10,877 nt of DNA from an uncultured Eubacteriales bacterium. Lineage in GTDB: Bacteria > Bacillota > Clostridia > Oscillospirales > Oscillospiraceae. Shown here in pieces: positions 5,804 to 10,877 of this stretch; within the stretch, counting starts at the first letter, position 1; every line of letters starts with the position of its first letter. The notes beneath the pieces are model-generated. The model made no database searches, had not been told where the DNA came from, and saw nothing but the letters and a program-made list of their open reading frames with translations. The stretch spans positions 1 through 10,877 of the forward strand of contig CABQNH010000048.1 in NCBI GenBank assembly GCA_902465435.1, written 5' to 3'. The translations under genes and the position numbers were made by a program.

Positions 5804-6052
5804 AGCAGAAAGGCCATCTTCGTTAAAACAGAAGCGCTTCTGCTTTTTCTCATCTTCCTGTATCTGTTCTCGTTTTCAGATAGGTTTAATAATACTAAAC
5901 CATAATACCGCTTGATCGCCTGCGGCGCATTCTTTTCCCATTCTGCACACCGACGGCTGCTCTGCCTGCGTCATCCATTCTGCGGCTAAGGGCGTTTATC
6001 CGTCGGTTCGACGCATTTTTCCCTTTTTCCCGCTCATGCGGGGAAAGAAGGA
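5804..6052. other. Intergenic region with a second weak hairpin and an A/T-rich inverted repeat
   Basis: I see no gene in these 249 nt. The palindrome CAGAAGCGCTTCTG (5829-5842) is followed by CTTTTTCT and preceded by AAAA, so it could be a weak terminator in either direction. AGCAGAA (5804-5810) can alternatively pair with TTCTGCT (5838-5844). GGTTTA (5883-5888) and TAAACC (5896-5901) form a 6-bp inverted repeat with a 7-nt A/T-rich centre, in an A/T-rich patch that could hold a promoter or an operator. No convincing -35 was found for it. Confidence 0.4.
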
Positions 6053-6081
6053 TTGCAAACTCCGTCTGCGTATGCTATTAT
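6053..6081 (+). promoter_or_regulatory. Extended -10 promoter of the zinc-ribbon/ABC operon
   Basis: TTGCAA (6053-6058, 4 of 6), exactly 17 nt spacing, then TATTAT (6076-6081, 5 of 6) preceded by TGC, forming an extended -10 (TGCTATTAT). The predicted start is near 6088, about 46 nt before the ATG. It is the only good promoter visible before the four coupled genes. Confidence 0.75.
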
Positions 6082-6118
6082 TATTTTGTACATAAACATC
6101 CTGCAAAGGATCCATATC

Positions 6119-6125
6119 AGGAGGT
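6119..6125 (+). promoter_or_regulatory. Ribosome binding site of the zinc-ribbon gene
   Basis: AGGAGGT, 8 nt before the ATG at 6134. It excludes the longer in-frame start at 6053, which lies within the promoter. Confidence 0.85.
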
Positions 6126-6133
6126 ATCCAACC

Positions 6134-7741
6134 ATGGCTTTTTGTTCTCAGTGCGGCGCTTCCATTGCGGACGGCACCCGCTTCTGCCCGCAGTGCGGCG
6201 CCCCCGTCTCTCAGCAGGCCGATCCCACGCCCCCGCCGGTCACCCCGTCCGACTTTGTTCCGGCAGAGTCGCCGGCTCCCAAGAAATCTTCCCGCAAAAA
6301 GTGGATCGCAGCGGCGGCAATTCTCGCCGTTGTCATTGCGATCGGCGTTCTGATCCTCACTCTGACAGGTAAGGATCAGAAAAAAGGCTCCGCCGCGCTG
6401 CGTGATCTCAGCATCTCCATCGACGGCGAGGCAATCTCCCTTGCAAATTACATCGATTCGCCCGAAGCGGACGCATTTCTCAACGCACTGGCGCACGGCT
6501 CCGTCTCTCTGCAGGCCGACCTCTCCAGCTTCTACGAGTACGGTGTCAGCGGCACCCTGGATGCAACGCTTTATACCGATCTGGAAAAGGGGCGCGCCGC
6601 GCTGAGAGCCTCCACCGACGCCATGGGCGAATCGGTCAGCGCCACGGTCTATTTGGATAACAGCGAGATTGCACTGGAATGCGGTGCGCTGTTCCAAGGC
6701 GCCTACGGCCTTGACCTTAACTCACTTGCAGAGGATCTGCAAAGCTCTCCCCTGTCGCAGCTTTTCTCTCTTAACCTCAACGCGCTTCCCACGCAGACGC
6801 AGGTCGGCGCGCTTTTGGAAGACAGCCTGCAGGATCTGGAAACGCTGACAGCGGACTATCTTGACTTCCTGTTAGATGCCGCAGAGGCTGCAGCATCCAT
6901 TCAAAAGGACAAAAACGCCTCGTTCCATAGCATTTCCGTCACGCAAATCACGCTGACGCTCGACCAAAACGGTCTGGCGGAGATCACGGAAAAGCTGCTC
7001 CGCAAGGCGATGAAGGATGACAAGCTTCTTCCCACGCTCACGCCCTTCCTCACCATTTCGGACGACTCGACGGCTGACCCCGAATATTTAGAGCGCTGGC
7101 TCTCCAACCTCTCCGAGCAGGACATTCAGGATATTCTGGGTGATATTCGAAGCGATGAATTTGAAGGGACCGTTTCTCTGTACCTCTCCAACCGTACCGG
7201 GAACCTCGTCGGCCTCGACGCAGAGCTTCGAGAGGACGATGAATTTGCCACGGGTACCATGGTTACCCTGCTGCTGGGTGAAAGCCTCTCGACAACGGAT
7301 CAGATTGGGTTCCGCATCACGGAGTATTATGGAGACAACTACTACACCTCTGGGCTTTCCTACAACGTAACGGAAAACTCGGACAGCAACTACTCTGCCA
7401 AGCTCACCATACAAAATGGCGACGAAACCGAAGACATTGCTTTTCTGGATTACAGCCGCGGCAGCGGCAGCTTTGTACTGACGATCGATGACGTCACGAT
7501 CCTCGGCACGATGTTTGCAGATGCGCAGCGTACCTCGATCGCGGTCTCCTCCGTTTATGCGGACAATCAGGCGTTTGAATGCTCGCTTTCCATGACCTTT
7601 GCGCCGGGCACCTCCTGCCCGTCCCTGCCGAAATATAAGAACGTTTTCCGTCTGTCGCAGGATGAGCTTCTGAAGCTTCTGCAGGAGATTCAAAACAGCA
7701 GTCTCGGCTCCCTGCTGATCGCTGCTCAGGATTTCGGTTGA
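6134..7741 (+). CDS. Zinc-ribbon, single-pass membrane protein with a large extracytoplasmic region; unknown function
   Basis: The 535-residue product opens with a zinc ribbon (Cys4, Cys7, Cys18, Cys21 in CSQC...CPQC), followed by a Pro-rich linker (about 29-49). A basic patch KKSSRKK (50-56) then leads into one membrane helix (57-78). By the positive-inside rule the ribbon is cytoplasmic and residues 80-535 face outwards. That region is acidic and Ser/Thr/Leu-rich, with beta-strand-like alternation and no catalytic motif I recognise. It ends 4 nt before the first permease gene, and the gene follows a strong promoter, so it is the first member of an operon with two ABC-2 permeases and an ATPase. 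Proteins of this build are frequent in clostridia and mostly uncharacterised. I infer an accessory, sensor or substrate-handling role for the transporter. The N-terminal architecture is certain; the function is unknown. Confidence 0.85.
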   Translation: MAFCSQCGASIADGTRFCPQCGAPVSQQADPTPPPVTPSDFVPAESPAPKKSSRKKWIAAAAILAVVIAIGVLILTLTGKDQKKGSAALRDLSISIDGEAISLANYIDSPEADAFLNALAHGSVSLQADLSSFYEYGVSGTLDATLYTDLEKGRAALRASTDAMGESVSATVYLDNSEIALECGALFQGAYGLDLNSLAEDLQSSPLSQLFSLNLNALPTQTQVGALLEDSLQDLETLTADYLDFLLDAAEAAASIQKDKNASFHSISVTQITLTLDQNGLAEITEKLLRKAMKDDKLLPTLTPFLTISDDSTADPEYLERWLSNLSEQDIQDILGDIRSDEFEGTVSLYLSNRTGNLVGLDAELREDDEFATGTMVTLLLGESLSTTDQIGFRITEYYGDNYYTSGLSYNVTENSDSNYSAKLTIQNGDETEDIAFLDYSRGSGSFVLTIDDVTILGTMFADAQRTSIAVSSVYADNQAFECSLSMTFAPGTSCPSLPKYKNVFRLSQDELLKLLQEIQNSSLGSLLIAAQDFG

Positions 7742-7745
7742 TCGT

Positions 7746-8966
7746 ATGAATCACGCAACGCATCCCTTCCGGGCATGGCGCGCCATGCTCGGAAGGGATT
7801 TCCGAATCTGGCGGCGAACGCTGCCGTTTCTTCTCCCGTTTTCTCTGCTGTTCGGCGCATTCTGTACAATTGCCGTCGGCTCTCTGTCCAAGGGCAGCGA
7901 AAGCGGCTATTCGATGGCGCATCTTGCCGTTGTGCAGGAATACGACACGAAAAAAGGCTCCATGATGCTGGATCTTGTCGCCATGCAGGATTTTGCCTCG
8001 CCCGTCTCCATCGTGCAGACGGAGGCTGAGGACGCTTGGGCTGGCCTGCAGGAGGGTCGTTACGACGCAGTGATCGTTCTGCCGGACGGCTATGCACGGG
8101 ATATCAGCCGCGGGAACCCCACAACGGCTCGGCTCGTGCTCTCGCGCGGCGCAGCACTGCACGGGCGGATCGTCGAAGTACTTGCCGATTTTGGCGAAAC
8201 GCTTCTTACCACAGCGCAGTTCGGCATTTTTGCCGGGCAGGAAGCCGTGGAAGCCCAGTCACCCGACCGCGTGGACAGCTATCTGCTGATTGCCAACACG
8301 CTCTATCTGGAGGAAGCGCTGAATGCGCTTCGCAGCTGGTTTTGTCAGGAGCAGGTACCCTATGCCGGTCTGGATCTTCCCTATCTGCAATGGTACGCGC
8401 TGTTATATGCCGCGCTGTTCTTCCAGCTTCTCGCCCTGTTTTTCCTGCCGCTGCGAAAGGACTGTACCACGCCGGTGCTGCGTTGGCTCCGCGCCGCCAA
8501 GGTATCGGATGGTGCCTTTGTTTTTGGCAAGCTTACACTTCTTTTCCTGCTGCAGATCGTTTATTTTGCGCTGCTTCTTCTGCTGATTCCGTCTCTCACG
8601 CACACTGCCATACGGTTCGCCGGACTTCCCTATGCGCTGCTCGCCATGGCGCTTTGCACCTGCATCGGCACGGCGCTGACACTTTGTCTTAATTCCGGCG
8701 CGGCGGCCGCCGCAATTACGGCGCTTGCCACCGTCGGTCTTTTCACAGCAGGCGGCATTTTAGAGCGAATGGAGCTGCCGAAAAGCGTCCTTGCAATCGG
8801 GGATAAGCTGCCCCCCGGCCTGTGCGCGCGGCTCTGCGCCGGTCTGCTCGGGCAAATGCCGCGCCCTGCCGATCTGCTTTACGCTGCAGTCTGGTGTGCC
8901 GCCGCGCTGTGTGCAATTCCCATTTGCCTTCGGCGGCTTCGCAGCGGAAAGGGGGCAAGAGAATGA
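7746..8966 (+). CDS. ABC-2-type transporter permease (first of two)
   Basis: This 406-residue membrane protein has the ABC-2 exporter layout: one N-terminal helix (about 25-46), a large extracytoplasmic domain (about 47-213), then roughly five helices (216-236, 260-283, 294-315, 317-338, 376-396). The outer domain contains AGLQEGRYDAVIVLPDGY (99-116), a segment typical of NatB/YhgE-like ABC-2 permeases. The start ATG at 7746 comes 4 nt after the zinc-ribbon stop and has no good Shine-Dalgarno sequence, so translation is probably coupled. An ATG at 7785 is the only other choice before the first helix. Codons 6-18 lie in a 38-nt palindrome (7762-7799). It probably pairs with the next permease and the ATPase; the substrate is unknown (peptide, lipid-like or ion export are the family options). 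Confidence 0.88.
   Translation: MNHATHPFRAWRAMLGRDFRIWRRTLPFLLPFSLLFGAFCTIAVGSLSKGSESGYSMAHLAVVQEYDTKKGSMMLDLVAMQDFASPVSIVQTEAEDAWAGLQEGRYDAVIVLPDGYARDISRGNPTTARLVLSRGAALHGRIVEVLADFGETLLTTAQFGIFAGQEAVEAQSPDRVDSYLLIANTLYLEEALNALRSWFCQEQVPYAGLDLPYLQWYALLYAALFFQLLALFFLPLRKDCTTPVLRWLRAAKVSDGAFVFGKLTLLFLLQIVYFALLLLLIPSLTHTAIRFAGLPYALLAMALCTCIGTALTLCLNSGAAAAAITALATVGLFTAGGILERMELPKSVLAIGDKLPPGLCARLCAGLLGQMPRPADLLYAAVWCAAALCAIPICLRRLRSGKGARE
7762..7799. repeat. 38-nt near-perfect palindrome inside the first codons of the permease gene
   Basis: The half-sites 7762-7780 (ATCCCTTCCGGGCATGGCG) and 7781-7799 are reverse complements at 18 of 19 positions; the one exception is a G-T wobble in RNA. The centre is GGCGCGCC. 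It starts 16 nt after the permease ATG and, as RNA, would form a very stable hairpin next to the start codon. No T-run follows, so it is not an intrinsic terminator. A protein-binding operator, an mRNA structure that tunes translation, or a palindromic element captured by the gene are all possible. Confidence 0.8.
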
Positions 8967-10021
8967 CCGTCTGGTACCTTGCATGGAAGCGCTGTATGCG
9001 TCCCGGCTTCCTTTGCATCTTGATCTTTCTGCTTGCAGCCTGCTTTGCCGCCGGTCTGACCGGCAAGCAGGCCACGCTTCGCCCGACCGGCTTTACCGAC
9101 GAGGATCACAGCGTGCAGTCCGCCGAGGTCTGCGATGCGCTTCTGCAAAAGGGCTATCGCTATTACCCGAGCCGCACGGCTCTGACCGCAGCCGTCTCCG
9201 CAGGGGAGCTGGATTGCGGCGCAGTGCTTCTGCCCGGTCTCGGCGCGCAGCTTGCGCGCAATCAGCTTTCCCAAGGCGTTCTGATCCTTCATGGGCCAAT
9301 GTCCTTCCTGACAGAGCTTTATGAAGCGCAGATCTCCGCCGTGCTGTTCCGAATGACCGCACCGCTTCGCACGGCACAGTCGGCCAAGGCCGCCGGGGCA
9401 ACCGTCTCCGAGGATGAGATCGCCGCGCGGCTTCGCGCTTACGAGGAAGAAGGCCGCCCTTTCACCTTCACCGAAGAGGTCAGCGACGGAAAGCCCATGC
9501 CCGAAAACAGCTACGGCCCACGGCTGAGCCACGCGGTCGCCGCGCTGCTGCTCTTTACGGCGCTTGCCGTTGAGCTGCGCCGAATGACCGCACAGGCACG
9601 CAGGCTCGCGGTATGCATCGGCTATGACCGCGCCGCGCGCACCGTTCTGCTGCCGCAGCTTCTCCTTTCGGTTTTTCTGAGCTTTCTTGCCGCCGCACTC
9701 CCGCTTGCCTGGCTTGACCACTCCATTCTGCCCGGTCTTTTTGCCTTCTGCCTGTGTATCGCGGCGCTTGCGCTGCTCCTTACGGCGCTGCCGCAGCGTG
9801 TGCTGTGCGTACTGCTGCCCTGCATTCTGCTCGGCTCGCTTGCGCTGTATCCCATTTATCTGGATCTCTGCGCGCGCCTGCCCTCGCTTGCCGTCGTTCG
9901 GCTTCTGCTTCCGCCCTGTTGGCTGGTGCTCACACCGTCGCACCCCCTGCTGTGGGGATTGGGCGGACTTGCCGCACTGTTTACGGCCTACACTCTGTTC
10001 CGAAAGAGGATCCTTCCATGA
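8963..10021 (+). CDS. ABC-2-type transporter permease (second of two)
   Basis: The 352-residue product has the same layout as the preceding permease: an N-terminal helix (15-34), an extracytoplasmic domain (about 35-186) and five further helices (187-205, 227-249, 256-276, 279-299, 328-346). The outer segment ALTAAVSAGELDCGAVLLPG (73-92) lines up with the equivalent segment of the first permease, suggesting an ancient duplication and a heterodimer. The ATG at 8963 overlaps the upstream stop as ATGA and has AAAGGGGG about 7 nt before it. The frame is open further upstream inside the neighbouring gene, but only this start gives a proper ribosome site and a membrane-targeted N-terminus. It ends by overlapping the ATPase start as ATGA. 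Membership of the ABC-2 class is inferred from topology and context, as sequence motifs are weak. Confidence 0.85.
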   Translation: MTVWYLAWKRCMRPGFLCILIFLLAACFAAGLTGKQATLRPTGFTDEDHSVQSAEVCDALLQKGYRYYPSRTALTAAVSAGELDCGAVLLPGLGAQLARNQLSQGVLILHGPMSFLTELYEAQISAVLFRMTAPLRTAQSAKAAGATVSEDEIAARLRAYEEEGRPFTFTEEVSDGKPMPENSYGPRLSHAVAALLLFTALAVELRRMTAQARRLAVCIGYDRAARTVLLPQLLLSVFLSFLAAALPLAWLDHSILPGLFAFCLCIAALALLLTALPQRVLCVLLPCILLGSLALYPIYLDLCARLPSLAVVRLLLPPCWLVLTPSHPLLWGLGGLAALFTAYTLFRKRILP

Positions 10022-10650
10022 TATGCTTTGAAAATGTCAGCTTTTCCTATGGCAAAAAAACCATCATTGAGAATCTGAGCTTCTCCGCCGCCGCGGGAGA
10101 ATGCCTTGCAATTGCAGGCGAAAACGGCGTTGGGAAGTCCACGGTTCTGGCGCTGGCCGCCGGTGCGCTTTCCCCAAGCGCCGGCCGGATCGCACGGCAG
10201 GGAGAGGTCGGCTTTATCCCGCAGGAGCCGGCGCTCTTCTCCGACCTGTCCGTGCGGGATAACCTCCGCTTTTTTGCCGCACTGCGCGGTGTACGCCTGC
10301 CCGAAGCCTATTGTCTTCCGCTTGACGGCGTGCTGCGCAAGCCGGTCGGCAAGCTTTCCGGCGGGATGCAGAAACGCGTCAGCATCGTCTGCGCCGACCT
10401 CGGCGCACCTGATATTATGATCCTCGACGAGCCGTGCGCCGGGCTGGACGTTAACGCGCAGGCGCTCCTTGCGGAGCAAATTGCCGCATGGAAGCGGGAA
10501 GGCCGCTGTATCCTTTATACCGGACATGATCCGCAGGAGCTTTCCGCAGTCTGCGATCGGCTGCTGTTTTTGCAGGGCACGCAGGCCGTCGCCATGCAGG
10601 ACGTCAGCGCGGAGGCCATTCGAAGGCAGCTGCAGCACAGTGCGGGATAA
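10018..10650 (+). CDS. ABC transporter ATP-binding protein
   Basis: This short (210-residue) but complete nucleotide-binding subunit powers the two upstream permeases from the cytoplasmic face. All motifs are present: Walker A GENGVGKST (34-42), Q-loop Gln68 in FIPQEP, signature LSGGM (112-116), Walker B IMILDEP (132-138) with catalytic Glu137, D-loop AGLD (140-143) and H-loop His169. Residues after 190 are few, so there is no extra C-terminal regulatory domain. The ATG at 10018 overlaps the stop of the second permease (ATGA) and has AGAGGA 7 nt upstream. As the only ATPase it would form a homodimer under a permease heterodimer. Antimicrobial-peptide, multidrug or ion export are typical of such short ATPases, but no immunity, peptide or regulator gene is present to decide. 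Confidence 0.95.
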   Translation: MICFENVSFSYGKKTIIENLSFSAAAGECLAIAGENGVGKSTVLALAAGALSPSAGRIARQGEVGFIPQEPALFSDLSVRDNLRFFAALRGVRLPEAYCLPLDGVLRKPVGKLSGGMQKRVSIVCADLGAPDIMILDEPCAGLDVNAQALLAEQIAAWKREGRCILYTGHDPQELSAVCDRLLFLQGTQAVAMQDVSAEAIRRQLQHSAG

Positions 10651-10741
10651 GCGCCCGCATTCCCGCTCCGCATGGGTGCTCTGCCGTTCCTCTGCTTTGG
10701 TGGGGCTCACTCTAAAAATACCAAAAGCACTAAAAATACAA

Positions 10742-10768
10742 GAGGGAACCGCTGTGTGCGGTTCCCTC
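10742..10768 (-). terminator. Strong hairpin downstream of the ABC operon; T-rich flank on the minus strand
   Basis: GAGGGAACCGC (10742-10752) pairs perfectly with GCGGTTCCCTC (10758-10768) around a TGTGT loop, an 11-bp stem. On the plus strand no T-run follows. On the minus strand it is followed by TTGTATTTTTAG, so it looks better suited to stop a transcript coming from beyond the right edge. It may also end the ABC operon transcript by folding alone. A weaker hairpin lies nearer the ATPase stop (10650-10656 with 10674-10680, one G-U pair). A 10-nt direct repeat CTAAAAATAC occurs at 10712-10721 and 10730-10739. Confidence 0.55.
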
Positions 10769-10774
10769 CTCAGA

Positions 10775-10824
10775 CTGTCAATAAAGTCCGTAACCGTCAA
10801 AATAGGAAAACAATTTTGACGGTT
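10775..10824 (+). repeat. Dispersed hairpin repeat, copy B
   Basis: Positions 10775-10811 match copy A (2071-2107) with a few substitutions and one base shift; the core AGTCCGTAACCGTCAAAAT (10785-10803) is identical. Here a different part of the core is paired: AACCGTCAAAAT (10792-10803) is perfectly complementary to ATTTTGACGGTT (10813-10824), a 12-bp stem with a 9-nt loop. Copy A's right arm is absent. I see no gene in the rest of the right edge (10651-10877). Confidence 0.7.
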
Positions 10825-10877
10825 TCCATGTGAAACGTATCCATTCTGTTTTTGGGAAATTTCAAACAAATACAGTT

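Noticed and set aside
7762..7799. Palindrome as an intrinsic terminator of the zinc-ribbon gene
   Set aside because: No T-run follows on either strand and it lies inside the downstream reading frame, so termination there would cut off the permease and ATPase genes.
8879..9943. Minus-strand open frame of 354 codons opposite the second permease
   Set aside because: Its translation is dominated by Arg, Lys, Gln and Gly as expected for the complement of a Leu/Ala-rich membrane gene, and no ribosome site precedes it.
10712..10739. Direct repeat CTAAAAATAC as part of a CRISPR-like array
   Set aside because: There are only two 10-nt A-rich copies with no spacer regularity and no cas gene. Low complexity is enough to explain it.

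Overview
The window looks like chromosomal DNA of a moderately GC-rich member of the Bacillota, most likely class Clostridia (Oscillospiraceae/Ruminococcaceae-like). The evidence is the holB-ricT (yaaT) gene pair known from Firmicutes, strong AGGAGG-type ribosome binding sites, a classic lipobox lipoprotein, a clostridial-type polyferredoxin and low-GC promoters set in GC-rich coding DNA. Taxonomy is inference. I see no tRNA, rRNA, CRISPR array, transposase or phage gene.

Left part (1-2210): a structured non-coding stretch (1-206) precedes pyroglutamyl-peptidase pcp and a four-cluster ferredoxin, both on the minus strand. A perfect hairpin separates the two genes, and the ferredoxin has a good sigma-A-type promoter with a leader of about 180 nt. 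Divergent from it is a small Ser/Thr/Gly-rich lipoprotein of unknown function. A hairpin-rich convergent junction follows (2018-2216).

Middle (2210-5803): a pyridoxal/pyridoxamine kinase (minus) is divergent from the holB-ricT operon (plus; DNA polymerase III delta prime and the RicT/YaaT/PSP1 protein). That operon starts at a near-consensus promoter and ends at a 12-bp-stem intrinsic terminator. Between the ricT stop and the terminator lie about 180 nt that can fold but that I could not assign.

Right part (6053-10650): an apparent four-gene operon starts at an extended -10 promoter. It encodes a zinc-ribbon, single-pass membrane protein with a large extracytoplasmic region, two ABC-2-type permeases that resemble each other in layout, and a short ABC ATPase. 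The genes are tightly coupled: a 4-nt gap, then two 4-nt ATGA overlaps. This is a heteromeric exporter-type ABC cassette with an unusual anchored zinc-ribbon partner and is the best candidate here for an undescribed system. A near-perfect 38-nt palindrome lies inside the first codons of the first permease.

Repeats: a unit of about 37 nt occurs in the same orientation at 2071-2107 and 10775-10811, each time behind a hairpin downstream of a gene. Its left arm pairs with different partners in the two copies, which suggests a dispersed intergenic hairpin family.
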